Shown piece by piece: positions 27,701-42,700 of a DNA stretch of 64,000 bases. The notes under the pieces are model-generated. The model was given only the letters and a program-made list of their open reading frames with translations, had not been told where the DNA came from and did no database searches. The DNA is taken from NCBI GenBank assembly GCA_032622095.1, contig CP136067.1:38979549-39043548 (forward strand). Direction: 5' to 3'. The stretch comes from Siphonodentalium dalli. Taxonomy: Eukaryota; Mollusca; Scaphopoda; Gadilida; Siphonodentaliidae. Numbering within the stretch: position 1 is the first letter of the stretch; each line of letters begins with the position of its first letter. A program made the position numbers and the translations under genes.

Positions 27701-30700
27701 ATGGTTTCGGTATATATAGTTCTGCATGATTGCTGTTAAAAAATACATCACCTCGGGAAATAATACTCGCTATTCCACTCCAGGGCAGTCACAAGTCTCA
27801 CCTCGCGATTGATTGGAAAGTCTTTTGCTTGTTAATCGTAACGTCAACAGACAGGTGTAATAGTTCAAAGAGTATAGCCCGGTGATAGTTCACCTGCCGG
27901 GCAATGATAAAAACTACTCTCTGACACGTGGTCGCGCCTTGTCCAACCACACGACAATATGACCGTCTGTGAATTATATGTATATAATATATCTCAGAAT
28001 ACTAAAGCTCTATGCACGTACGTGTAGAGGAATAAAATTAGGAGAATGCATGATGTAAGCGATAACAAACATTACCACGAATCAGAACCTGGCTACAATT
28101 TACGAGATAATAGTTACAGCTATAACATGTATCTGAAAATCGACTATTCTGACCTGGACGTCGGCGTGGATGTTGTGATATAGAACGAACTCTCCCGACA
28201 GTGGCATCTCATACGGCTGCCTGTTAGTGGGAAGAAATAAAACTAGGCTATATTTGAGAACATACGATTAAACATGTGTTCAGTTTTCTGATGTATTATG
28301 TGTTAATCTATTTCCCTATAATATTTTGTTACATCTAGATTTCTCGATCCATTTCGTTACATTTATACGGACATACATAATTTGGTAAGAGGTATCTCAA
28401 AACATACACGGAAGATTTCCAAACAAATTCGTCGATATAGCACTGAAAAGTGTGTTTTGTTTCCTATATGTTTAACTAAATTTGAAATCGTTTCGTTTGC
28501 AATCCAGCTGAGCTGTCACGCAAAAACAATGCAAGTGCTGACTAGAGCTTTCGTGGCTCTGATACATTTATCATGATAGAAAGCAGTTTTTCAATATAAT
28601 TTCATGATAAGATAACGTAATATACATTTTTTCCTCGACAGTTGCTCGCGTTATTCCGTTTCCGATTCCAGAATTTCTATTAATACAAATGCACATTTTT
28701 TGCTCGTGCTCGTGTATTTTATGTGACTCCAATGCATCTTTCTGGGACATACCGTGCTCGTAGAAAGGTAGTCCGGGTATTTATCGACCTACTTCGACAC
28801 CGGGGAAAATTCAAAAGCCAATATTATTACGTGTATTTTGACCCCAAGCCACCACGTGGTTTTAATATCAAATCATGATGTCATAAAGTCATGACGGATC
28901 TTACCCATTGAAGGTCATCATGTGTGAATTATTGAATGACTGGCACATGGCTGCGGCCGTCGTATAATCATTGTCTTCTATCAGTACCTAAAGACAAAAA
29001 GAATGGATATAATGAGACACAGTGTACGTTCACAATCTGGCTAATTGTCCTTGCAATTTTGCAGGTAATTCGTCGTTGTATATTTTAGCGTGCTGTGATC
29101 ACACTGTGCATTAATCTGAATGCGGTTCGGTCAACAAGTCGGTTCTTGGTAAGTATATGTCCGTTCTCGGTGTGAATTTTTTCCACGCTGTCAAATTTTG
29201 AAACAAAATGGAGCATCTAAGGCAAATATATTATTCAATTTACAAACCATGTATCAACGGACGTAAAAATAGCAGATATCCATGGCTGGTCTAACCTTCA
29301 GTCAATTAACCCTTTCTATACCGAAGCATCATTGATGAGTTGTCATCCCATAGGCAATGTTCAGTTAAATTCAACAAAATGACAATATGTCGTTTGTTGA
29401 ATTTATCCAAACATTTCCATCGCTAACTATAGGGCTCCTTCTGCACTGTTATGTACATATGTCGCCTGTTTTATCACATTGACATCTCTTCCATATACAG
29501 AAATGCCCTAAGTAATCGACTCCTTAACCACAGCAGAATTATGGGTAACTTTTCAGGATTTAGTCGGGGAGAGCTTTCCGATTAATGGCAACAAGCCATA
29601 TTTCCAACTAAATCCTGAAAAGTTACCCATAATGCTGCTGTGGTTAAGAAGTCGATTACTTGGGTCATTACTGTAGACTTGTATAACTGAATGAGAGAAT
29701 CCATTTAGTATCGAAAGGGTTAAGTGGTCACATCAGACGTACGTGTATCACGTGGTCAACTCACATTCGATAAATCGTTTGTGGGTTTGACGTATTGAGC
29801 GGTGAATAAAATATATCATATAACTGGGCGATGTCGTGTACTTGCCGTTAAGTCCTCGTGTATCTTATAACCAGTCCAAATATCGTGGACAGAAAAGCTG
29901 GACAAAGCCAGCTGCAGCGTCACAAATTGCGATCGAGCAAGCTTGTCAAACAACAAATTGCTGTCAGCTTTTACGTGCAATCTGGCTGGGAGGGACCAAT
30001 CGTTGCTCGAGAATTCGAGACCACACTGATGCTCAAAAGACATATCTGTATCGCATGGGTGCATAGCATCTTTCCCATTGGCAGCCGCATATATGTCGAA
30101 ACGCATCACACAGTTCGCCACTGTTGCTGGGCAACCGAAAGGCACTGTTAGTCGGAACTCGAAATGTCCATCACCCTCTAGCTCATGTACTGTGATAGAG
30201 TTCTTGCTTGTTAGCTATTTTGAAGAAAGAAGGACATGGTAAGATATATAGCTAGATGGTCTCAGTTGGTGGATGTCCAACTTTTCACATGCACCCTCCC
30301 CCGCTAACTGATAGTCCAAATCCGGTAAATGTTATTTGAATCACGCCCTTGGGTTGCAATTTTCAAATTGGCCCATTAAGGGTACTCAATCCGATCATTG
30401 GATCCCCATATCAATAAGATACAACAACAACAACAACAACAACAACATTTCTTCAAAATACGCTTTAGTTATCAGAATCGATTAATTACAACAAAATAAT
30501 GCTAACCCGTCAACCCGTGTTATCAAATGAACCGAAATAGTCAGACCGTCTTAACAACTGTCCACAATCGAAAAGGTAACAGTTTCCCAAAAAACAGTAG
30601 TTTGCTATCAACTATAAATCATAAAATGGCGAAGAAATGAGCTGAGTGCTAAATAGGGAACTTAACCCCTGAATGAGAATTACGTACCGTACTCATGATA

Positions 30701-33700
30701 ATTCGTACGGACCCGCATAACATGAATGCCGCATTAATAATACATATTAAATATCAGCAGAGTAAGATTCAGTCATACTGTATGGAGTCATTGCCGTAAA
30801 TAATATGGGCCGCCGATAAATATACTATTGAATTTTGACGGCATGACTTAATATTTAATATAACACCCCTAATGATAAGAAATTTCCAATATAACACCCC
30901 CCAATGATAAGAAATTTCCAATATAACACCACTGATGATAAGAAATTTCCAATATAACACCCCCAATGATAAGAAATGTCAACATGGTCTAGTATAGGAA
31001 TATACTAGACATTTGGTTTTAAAGGGAGAATGAACGCCAATTTCAACAAAAACCCCGGTAATAACAACGATCTAATATCGACAATATTACACAACATGAC
31101 CGGAATTTTAAAATAAAAGCATCATCAGACACGACGAAATAAGAAAATACATGAGCAAATATTCAGATAACATCAGTTGGGAGATTTCGGTTGGGCACAG
31201 GGGGGGGGGGGGGGGGGGGGGGGGGTCGGAAAACATTTTAGTTTGAGACGAGAATGTCTTCTGTAAACGTTCTGGTTATAAAAGGTTATCTTTAAAAACA
31301 ATTAATATAAGTTTACTTTATGGCTCTTGCCATAAACTAAGTTACGAATTTCCACACACAAGACGTAATCATTATTAATTAACGGATAGTGCATTGTACG
31401 ACACGTGGCACACGTCGTGTAAAACATGATGTTGATATACGGTGTCTGAACTCAGGCCACTTATTGACTATACAATAAAAATAAAGAATATCTGAGACTA
31501 GTATGCATATAATATAACTTTTGTTTTTATAAATTTGCGTGAAAACTGTACATACGAAAATATATCTACGACAAGAGTTCCATTTTTGCATTCTGGCTTA
31601 TCTGCCGTCTGTAACATTACTTCGTACTCAGCTAGAAGTCAAATAATTGAAATCTGGTTACCTTATTCTACGAATCAGGGAATATAGATACCAACAACAT
31701 TTGAGTACAGTTCCCTTTAAAAACAACAGCATGATGTCTGGAATATCAGACTATCACAACGATTGCAGTTGTTCCAACTAACATTTAAAAGTGTTGAACA
31801 TTATGGCCCCACCACTACATCCCTGGATGTGATCAATAAAACCTGTTACCATCTTACCACTCAATTCAAGGAATTCGTTACAAGTATAATTAATATATTT
31901 CCTAGAAAAGATAGAGGCAAACGTGGCCAACTTAGAATTAAAATACCTCCAGAAAATTTGACGTAACGACCCGGGGTGGTGTACATGGAGTCTCACCCCA
32001 ACATATCTGATCAGATGAAATTTCACGCATGACACAACATTAATTTTAAAAATTCAGACTAAATGTTTTGTGACTAATCGGATATGTTCATTCCTTTGGT
32101 CAAATGTTTGGACTGAAATTTTAATCAGTTTGAAAATTTCCAACCGTAGTGGTCACATCGAAATCCATGTATGCATGCTATATATTTATTTTCAAACCCG
32201 AATAAGGTCGTGGTCATAGTCACCAGGCGAATAATACCATGCAGCGTGTATTTCAAAGACGGTCATCGCACAGGAAAATTGATATACTTGCAAACGGAAC
32301 AAATTATAATATGCCAGCATCATATTGAATGGTTCCTATGGGAACTAATCGTCAATGATGCTTGGTATAGAAAGGTTTAAATTGAAACTGAAATTTTAAA
32401 ATAAAAGCATCAGACACGACGAAATAAGAAATAACATGTGCAAATATTCAGATAACACCAGTTGGGAGATTTCGGTCGGGCATGCAGAAAACACACAGAA
32501 CCGCACGTAAGCTCAAGGTACTCTTATACGACCACGCCCGAAAAGTATAACACCGACTCAACGTGCAACAGTGAGAAATTCATATAAAATCCGCTTTATT
32601 TTTCTTCAAAAATATATAGCTCGAACATGTTATTTCGTTAAACGTTCCTTCTGAAATCACCTTCATACCAATATTGCTAAATTTCTGGGAAAACAAAATG
32701 AAAATAAACCTGACAGTGTGATCGAATGGACGAGAGAGCATAGCTGTACATTATATAGAACATGTAAGTCCAAACTCCATTTGACGGGGAATTGCCTATT
32801 TGTTGTACTATAATATAGATAGGTACTCTCAAAATAGTTTTCCTATTTCCAGTCTGTGTATACATGTAGTACTTACCTCGACACCGGCGAAGAATTCCAG
32901 GCTGTGGACCCATGGTGATGGGGTGCTTTTTGCTGAGGACCTGATTCTCACTGAGCACTGAACCTGGAGATCCAAAAGTAGATCACGAAATAAATCCATT
33001 ATAGTTGTCTACATTATACATGTATTCCGTAACTGTTTTACCCAACATAATGGTGCACATAGCACCACGCGAACGTTTGGCAAGCTTTTACTTTTTTGTT
33101 GGGTAAAACATAGGTTACCCAATTTATCAAATGTTGGGCAATGTTTTTACTCAACGCAAGGTAACACCTTACCCAATATTAATTTCCCTCTTGTGTTGGG
33201 ATATTTGTTTGTACCAAATTTGGTACTTTTTACTTTTTTGTTGGGTAAAACACATGTTACCCAATTTATCAAATGTTAGGCAATGTTTTTACTCAACGCA
33301 AGATAACACCTTACCCAATATTAATTTCCCTCTTGTGTTGGGATATTTGTTTGTACCAAGTTTGGTGAATAATTGTTTAATTATTGGATCAAATTAACTA
33401 ACTGATGGTGGTGTATTTTCGCTACAGTATATTCAGGTATATCTGGAAAAAAATAGCTCATTTATTTCGATGGACAAAAGTAATAATTCCATGGTGGGAA
33501 TTGCCTAAGTTTTACCGAACTAGCTGGGGTCCAGCGCTGTCGGGTAAAGAATGAGTAAATTATCAGTACCCCAGTCATTTACATTAATTATTCGACACTT
33601 AACAATACAAATTGGGTACATATAACTAAACATATTTTACTAAACAGCCCAACACCCGATTTAATTATACACAGCTAATATCGAATATAAATATGTTTAT

Positions 33701-36700
33701 TATATAATACATGCTTAAGATATAATATGATAATATATTGACTATAATATTAATATACTTGGCTTATATGAGGACCAAAACAGCTGGCTTCGCTCTGTCT
33801 AAATCACGAGTTTAATTAAACGATTGTGTTACATGTAAGTACGATCTAAGAATGATTAATGGCAATTAACGTGTTAATGTTACATGTGACCAATTAAACT
33901 CGCGTCGCAACTAGCATCTTAAAAGTCTTAAATGTACCTTTAATTGCTTACTAAAGTGTAGCAATTAGACTCACGTGACATTAATTAATAAGATGGAAAT
34001 GTTTTTGGGGATCGAATACAGAATTGTATCCCCAATAAAGAGTGGAGCAAAGCGAACGAATGATCCCCAAAAAGCCGGTATATAGTTTGTGAAATCAAGA
34101 AGTGCCATATAAGGAGGATATAGCAGATAATATATATATGTGGATCGAAACCCACAGGTATGGAAACAATATATGATTGGACTGGATGCCCGATTAATAT
34201 GGTGTTGGGTTAAAATATCACCCAACTGAATTTAGAGTGTGGTGGTACTACAACGTGGAATATCTGGTAAGCACATACTGGAATATATATATATATGAGT
34301 GAAGTATGAACTTTTTTTAGGTCTGAAATGGGTATAGTGAATGTTGGTTTTGGCTCCACACACTGTATAAATATTCGCCAAATGTAACTGTCATGGAGGT
34401 GAGGGAAAAAAGACAAATTGCATACATGTTATATGCAAGGCTGAAGCTGTACCCAAATCCCTTTGTAAGTAGAAGAATTATTGTTATAATCTTTATATGT
34501 ATGTGCATGCATGGATATACTCTGGTGACGACGTTGACGTGTATAGTTGCCATACAACTCATTATGCTACCATATAAGGCTTCATACACTCAGCTGATGA
34601 AATGTATCAATTAAACAATAATTCAATAGTCACGTCGAGAAAAAGTTACTCTTGGTGAGATTGTTTGCATTGGACTCAACATACAACATATTATCGGTGA
34701 CATGACTGAGTCATTCGACACATATTTTTTTCCAATTAATGTAACGTATCTTGGCGCATAACTATATATCGCCTGTTGCATCGATTATATTGCATATTAA
34801 TAGAGTAAATCAATAGCTAAATGTCTTCATATTAAAATATATTAACACACGCTCATCATTAGAGCAACACATGGAATTCTCCATAGGGTTAATGCTAAAA
34901 CTTGCTAGCAACAAACATCACATGGCTACGACCTAATTAAAATTAATTCTGAGTTTCATGTTTAGTTATTTGTGAAAATTTCAATTATCACACACGCCAA
35001 ATTGCACCATTTCTCCAAAAAGCTAAAATATTCTATTTGGGTTTCAGTGTTAAATTGTGATCGCAAATGTAGCCATACAAGATAACTTATATGTACAGCA
35101 AATCTATGGTTTTTGAGTGAATACCATAATTATTTCATGAGTGACTAGCAGTGGAAAAGCTGGTGGAAATATAAATTTTCAACGAACAACCACAGGTCGC
35201 GAGTAAAATTTATATTTCTACTGCTAGTCACGAATGAAATAATATGGGATTAACTCAAAACACCATAGGTGTTCTATTTATTATATGCTTTAACAATGTC
35301 GATAATTATTTTATTTTTTTTAATGCTTAAAGTTGCTAAAGTATGCAACATTTTGACTTTTAATAACACGAGAAAGTAAACAATACACGGAACCAATCAG
35401 CTGATAGGTAGCAAACATCTTTCAATTGGTGACACCATGACGTCACTCGGCAAGATACAGTTAAGCTAACAGTGAATATATAATTTTTGAATAACAAAAT
35501 TATATCTTTACTGTAGGTCTAGACAATAAATACGATGTTTACGTCATAATAAAAACAATTATTAACTCATACATAAATAGTACTGTCAAGCTTTTTCGTG
35601 CTGCTATATTAATATATAATCATTGTCTGATATGGGGAATTTCAATTGAAATTCCGAGATGGCCGCCAAAATCCAAAATTGTGGCCGATTTGGAATTGGC
35701 TCCACATCCAATAGCTGATCGATATACTTAACTGGCTTCATGTGCAATTCGGCTGAACTTTTAAAAGCACGCCCAATTATTCCGATGACCGCTTTTAGTG
35801 ATTTCGTCAGATTAGGTCAACAATTTGTGAAGTCATGTTCGTGTTCCGGTCTGTGTTATTCTGGTAAACCCTATTGGCAACTGTTGACCAATCACCGAAC
35901 AGGATTTAGTGTAACACATGCATGCAGGTTATGTAGATCTACACATATAATAAAACCCGGTACATCAGACCTCACCTTGAAAGGAAGCTTCGGATGTTTG
36001 TCGACCCAGTCGTCTTCACGAAATAATCCACCGATTTCGACTTCTCCCGATTTCAGTGAAGAGATCGTCGTGAACAGCTCTCCACCAATTCGCCATCTTA
36101 TGTCATAATACCACCGCGACGATATCGATGCCGAATCAATTGTGCAACGGAAGACAAGCTTATTTGTGTTATAAGAAACCGGTCCTGCATTCCCATCGTC
36201 CACTAACAGTGGTTCAACATCCGGCGATTTCAACTGTGCTTTGGGGAAATCGGCTGGGAAATAAATAAAGCGGCACATTGTGTTCATGCAGACTTCAACT
36301 TAAAGATGTGCGGTCATATTTCTATTTTTCCAACCCTCTCTATTCTAAATGGATTATCCCAACAGTTATAAAATTACACATTTGAATGGTCTATTTTTAA
36401 TTTGGAGGGGTGCTCAGGATAAAGTAGCAGACGACAAAAAGATACCACAATTACAGAATTCTTATTCATTAGAGGGAAATGTTCAGATAATGAGCTCAAC
36501 CATAGTCGTTTGTAGAACTTATTATCTGAATATATCCTAAAGGAACTACTCATCAATAATTGTTTAGTATAGCAATGGTTAAGTTGATATCTAGCTGTCC
36601 ACAACTCCAATTTTATAGACATATAGGGCAATCGCAGTGGTTAATTGTGCAAAAGATATAAAATTCGGTAAAACATCGAAACACATAAACTTTGTTCTTA

Positions 36701-39700
36701 TATTCATTCAATGTTGATAGTTAATTCTCAAATAACGAAATATCGAGTGTTGAACCTTTGTTATGTAAACAAAACCGTTACAGTGATTTGACAGCAAACA
36801 TCGGTAATCGTGTAGAAAGTTCAAATATTTTAGTTTGAATGTGATTTCCAGAATATATCTTACAATGCGGTGACGCTTATCAATGTTTTCCATCAAGTGT
36901 TTATTACACTTTGGTATCTTATTGGACTACTTTGACTTTTATCGGTAATCATACTCTATCACTATAGTGTTTACATAAAACAATATACAGTTGTCGCCCG
37001 TTGTCGAGGGAGACATTGAGATTTGTCACCCGCTCGAGAACGGAATGTCTCCCGAGGAGCGAAGCTCCGAGGGAGACATTCCGTTCTCGAGCGGGTGACA
37101 AATCTCAATGTCTCCCGAGAAGAAGGGCAACAACTGTTTTGTTATCCGATTATACCACAGAAAATATCCTTGCCATCCACACGCACGATGTTGCACTGAG
37201 TCATGAGTGCTTTCTTTCCCGATTATGTATATTTTCAGAAACTATTTATCGTCCCATAGGATTTCTGTTCCATAAACGATAGTCAAGCTGTTACGCGTTT
37301 GATAATCCGCGTTTATTTACGATCATTTTGGTGGTCAAATCGTCAATATCGGTCCATGCAATGTAAACCAATAAGACATATAGGTATGTTCTCGTCTTCT
37401 GCAAGGCATATTCAATGACGTCTTGTGCGCAATTTACTCGCGATGTTCGTTTCATAACGGTCTTCCCCGAAAGCTATTGGGAAGATGTCAATTTCATTAA
37501 TGTACATTCATATGTGTCGGTGCTCATGGCGATCCTCACATAAAATACTTCTATGATCACATTGCAGACATCGCGGAGGATTAGCGTACAGGACCATTCA
37601 TTCGCGACAAACGTATGCATTACGTTGTCTACCAGCGAACATTTATAACCAACCAACCTAAAGAGATCATCTCTTTCAATCTTGCATCATAATGTCGACA
37701 TGAACAAATTGATTCACCGAGATGTTTCGATGTAAAAAGTAAACAATAACGCTTGTCCGATAAAAGTATCAACTTAAAACTTACGAATATTAGTGTTCAC
37801 TAAATATAAGCAAATTAGCAAACACCACAACTGGTGTGTTTTGCTAATCCGTGGGGTATATAAGATCTATGATTTTTTAGTACGTTGTAGTGATGCGAAG
37901 TAGATGAGTTACTGCAGTGTGTGTGTTTGGAGATATTCTTGCAATATAACATGAGGCGGGTGACAAAACAATGTCTCCCGGGTCAGCGGGCGACAGTGTG
38001 ATTTGTCGCCCGGCACGTGACAGCACATGGGCCAATCAGAAGGGTGGAAAATAGGAAGGAGGATAACAATTTTTAATATCATTATAGGAGAGTTATTAAT
38101 AATGAAAATAAATACAAAGTCAATCAATTTGCTTGTGTACTTGTTGATGATATATAGTTGTTTTACTGACTTTTATGGTATTCGTGTGAACCATGGGTCT
38201 AATTGCAGTATTTTCTGTCGAGAACGTGCAGGTGGTGTTATATATGGTATTAAATTGGACGCGGGATTTTTGTATAACGCATTTAGTAAAGAAGTGTCTA
38301 CTCACCAAGGCAGTCAGGAGGGAATCCTGTCTCCGATGAAAGACCATTTGAACACGGCCGCACCTCACCTGATAATTGAATTTGTTTAATCTCAGTAATA
38401 CGTATATATAGTTGTATATAAATTATATAAATTTGTGTGAAATGAGCAGAACGTATATAATTATAGGTGGAAATAAAAACCAACGTTCGAACAATAATGC
38501 CGAGAAATAATGTCATGTATTCGCTCTCTATTTTCGGTGCGATGGAGTCGTCCCCTTCAGAACTGATATATGGTGCCGGTCGTTTGCAGAATGATGTCCA
38601 CAGAGGGTGAATTTGGGGACGCTACCGCGCACAGCAGACTAGCGTCACTAAATTCACCATCTGGGGATCTCATTCTGCTCAGGCCTTACGTTCTATGGAC
38701 GTATCATATATTATCAAATTAACAAGTGTTTTTAGTTTCTTTAGAAACTTCTTTTGAATTTTCTTTTTTCTTTTTTAGTTTAGTTTCTCTATATCCCAGA
38801 TTGGCAAACGCACAATGCATAATCAAGGGGCCCAAATGGGTGCTCATCACCATCTTCGCGATCTGTGTTTAGGTCTCGAATGGCAGATGAGGTCACACAG
38901 AATGATGATCCCAGAGGATTAATTTGCGCTAACCAGCTGTGCTGCGTCATTAAATTCACCCTCTGGGGACCTCATCCGGCTCCATATTTTCAGGCTTTGT
39001 ATAGTTATAGGCTCTAACGGCATGTGATGGGTTCTACAGAACGATAGCATGGGCGGGGGTATATGCGGGTTTTTACATATAGTATTTTGCATATAATTAC
39101 GTCGATCATTTGGGTATTCTTGCATCACTGACATATCACTTGAAATGTGTTGACATGGACACTTGCGATTCACGTGTGACAACGGGAAAGAAAGGTTAGG
39201 TGCCCCATCATATTTGACACCGAGTTGGTCCATTTCCCTCTTACCATAATTATCAGGACTAGTCTATACACGGAACGCTCTTTTTAATCCATGCCGTGCA
39301 AGTCATGCTGTTGCTATTTTGGTACCCAAACGTCGTGTTCAAATTTGTATCTGTTATAACTTCAATGCGCCATTCAATGAAAAACGAATATTATTAGGTG
39401 TAATTTGAAGCACAAAATCTATAGTGTGGTCGATGAAGCTCAATTTGGGGATCAACCCGGAATAAATGTGATACAAAATCCGCTTTGGGAACACTTTGTC
39501 ATCCAAGATGGCGGCCAACGTGGTTGTCTATATACATGTACATCAGTTCTCGGAATAAGTCAAAATACGATACAATGTGGCATCGGAGTTACGCAGTTAT
39601 GGCAGTATGTGTGAAATTAGAGTACGGGCCGAATAGAGTGACACGGACAGAAAATAATACAATCGCTGCCACGAAATGGCTGCCAAAGCGGCAGCAACTC

Positions 39701-42700
39701 CAAGCCATTCCGCGAATAAAGCAACACATTTATTATACTATAAACAAACACTGATATTTTAAATGTATTAGCACCGCATCTCACCAGATCAAAGAGGCGG
39801 TATATCGTACAGTTTATGTAAGATTAATTTTCATTTTGCTACCAAACCGGTTTCTCAGTGGACAATTTTGTTCAAACTACTTCAGTCGCCACTTTACAAC
39901 TTGAATATGCTACCACGTAATGCACATGCACTGTTAGTTTTCAGAATCATTTTGTTTGAAAATATCTGACCATTACAACCAACATGCTCGTGTTAAATAT
40001 CAGGCGAGCATCGTTTAAAGATGTTATTTCAACGTTGAACATTCACGCAATGTTGCTATTTGTGGTCTTGTGTGCAGCAGCTATGCGTAACATTAGGGAG
40101 ATGGTTTCAACCGTGGTGATGCTGTGGCGGAAAACGTAGTATGTTTCGCATATATATGTGGCCTTGGTCAATACAACTACATATTATGTCCAGGTATAAA
40201 TAAATACAGGCTCTGCCAGAGTATGTAGGCACTTTTTGTCAAGATTGGAATTATTGAAGATAGCGTATGGTACTACATTGTGTTTTGATAAATTGCTTTC
40301 ATAATATACCACCATGCATTCTTCTGATAAAAGCGAAATATTCGTGTTTTATCACTTGATAAAGACAATTATGACTACCTTTTTGAGATACGGATCTACA
40401 CATTTGACCCAGTACTATATGAATAGCTCTCATACTCTTCTATAGCAGTCAGTTTTGAAAGTTTGATGTAGATATCAAAATAAATGATGATTGGTCACAT
40501 TCGTGACACTGCTCTGCTTCTAGAAATGGTCACATAATCAATACATCCCATTTAACTGTTTAATTACACATATCTCACACGATTCAAAATAAAGAGTACA
40601 GATTATACTGAGTTACAATTCCATTTCTGGGCGCCCAAAAGTCCAGATTTAAACCGTTGCACGAGACCCTGCTTTCCCTTGCTCTCTCGTACGATACATT
40701 AGGAAACAAATCGTACATCTCTGATCAAACGTTTCTATTATACCCTGCAATCATTCTTCCTCGCATAATTCGAGCGCTTGTTCACTCTTGTAGGACTAGC
40801 TATTCAATTTTGCACAACATGTCAATTTCATTAAATTTTTGTCCATTTTGGCAGCCATTTTGTGACACATATTATACATATTTGGTTTACGACTAAGCAG
40901 TGTTTGTGTACATTTCAATTTATTACGAATTTGGCATTAATTGGAGCATTTACCGAAGAAATTCAGTATTTTCCGATACCAATAGCCATTGTGGACGCCA
41001 TCTTGGATTCTGAATTTTCCCATGAGCGGGTTTTGCGGATTTGGATATGTTGTTCCTGGTGTTTTTCTTCGTCGAATGACACCAAAATCAGCTTGTATCC
41101 AATGTATTCCGGGTTCAGCTCTCCCACAACCATCGGCGTTCGAAATGCAACTATATATCGGATGCGAACTGAAGTCACTGACTGCGAAATCGAAGCACTA
41201 AATTAATGACGTTTTTGTCATATTTACAACTTGCGTTAGCCGTTTGAGCAGCAGCCTTGTAGCTCAAAACATGCCTGATATAAACCTTCTGCACTATATA
41301 TAGTATTAGCTTTTCATCGGTATACCGTCTGGATTTATTACCAATGAGTAATGAACCATTCCAATGTATTTTTAGTAAACATTTAGTAAAGAGAGTGTTA
41401 CACATATTCTGTTAAAGTTACGAACCAAAACAAAATGCATAGGAACAGTCGGCACTGAGTTTTTCTATGAGGTAGACATAGTACCCGCCGCAACATTTTA
41501 CTTTAATTGTGTCACCAAGGTCGCAACAATCTTTCACCGAAGATAGGCACACATTTCTGTCTACGATCCCGTCAGCTACCTTTGGCAGTGTACCTGTGAA
41601 GAATATAGGGTGTAAGTCGTTGCCAAACGTGTAGTACACGTCGTGTACCATTGCACAAAATTATTACAGCGTAAAATACACTAGATAGATTCCGCTTGTA
41701 GGTTATGGCATGTAACGTGCAGACAATAAACCGCCACCTTGGGAACATTTCCAATAATAAACACGGTTCATTCTGTTTGTATATAGCCCAGAGTTAGTTA
41801 TAATAGACAATACCATGACAATTGATCCTTCGAAATTCGAATGTATAACCTGTTATATAACTCAGCTGAATGAGTTATGCAATTTGAAACGACATTTATT
41901 AAAGGCACGTGAGGCCTTAGTTGTCGAAAATATTCATATTTGTTCTAATCACCGTAAACAGAAAAACATTAAAACGCATACAGTTTCGTTCATATATACC
42001 ATGACAATCGCGTAAACAGCATGTTATCATAAAGATTTACTATATTTTACATAAGCAAGAGCCTGATTGTGTTACAGAAGACAACACAATGCTGCTGGCT
42101 AATCACACACAAATGGCATAAACGCTCTTTATTCGTTCCATATAAGGAATTCACCCACAAAGAACGCTCTTTATGTCTACCATCATAATATAAACAAACA
42201 CCAGAAAAGTAACTTTTTATGCTTTTGTTTACATAACAATGGTCAAACAAATGACAATAACATACTGTTTATGCGATATTTCTTATTTGTATACGGACAA
42301 AGTCTGTCTACATTTTGTTGTTCTTTCTGTTTGTGGCGGTTTTTGACGGGTGTAAATATTTTCACAGGATACCCACCGCCAAGGCCAACCGTACCTTTAA
42401 TATACTGCCATAGACTTGTTAAAATGTTATGTTACGAGATGTTCCCTAATTGCAGGCATTTGTTTGAGTTGTCTCGTATTAATGTCTGCCATCACATGCC
42501 ATGTTACCTTACGAGCTACACGTTAGAAGTTACAATCTGAATCTCCCTACTGTATATATATTCACGTACCTGATTCACCCAGTCCTTACAATGTTACACG
42601 CCACGAGGGGAAACCTGTTAAAAAAGTAGGTGGTCGTGCCAACGCCAAAACAATCTAAGCTCCGTGGATTGAGATCCGCACTGGAGCTCCTTGCTTTAAC

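Larger units (their letters stand above)
28988..29845 (-). other. Intron 5, GC-AG type
   Basis: The donor read on the minus strand is ACG/GCAAGT and the acceptor TTTTGTCTTTAG. GCAAGT is the standard consensus of minor GC-AG introns. No GT donor nearby keeps the frame. Almost half of the 858-bp intron is one TTAA-type element (29306-29723) with a second element nested inside it. Confidence 0.7.
36254..41425 (-). other. Intron 2, 5.2 kb
   Basis: Between the D8C domain and exon 3. Holds the GC-rich hairpin at 36988-37136 with a related remnant at 37950-38030, and two foldback units at 38589-38692 and 38900-38990. A 120-codon plus-strand frame at 38027-38389 has no recognisable domain. 39300-41210 includes scattered 'CCAAGATGGCGGCC'-like repeat fragments and nothing else I can name. 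Confidence 0.5.

Noticed and set aside
32677-32958. 93-codon minus frame MLSENQ... at exon 4
   Set aside because: Overlaps exon 4 in the wrong frame; only the VQCS frame joins both neighbours and matches the family.
38027-38389. 120-codon plus-strand frame with a hydrophobic stretch
   Set aside because: Inside intron 2 of the minus-strand gene, no recognisable domain, no splice partner, and it overlaps a hairpin remnant at its start.
40963-41178. 71-codon minus frame considered as an extra exon between exons 2 and 3
   Set aside because: Exons 2 and 3 already join in phase, and the frame lies in sequence resembling a dispersed 'CCAAGATGGCG' repeat.
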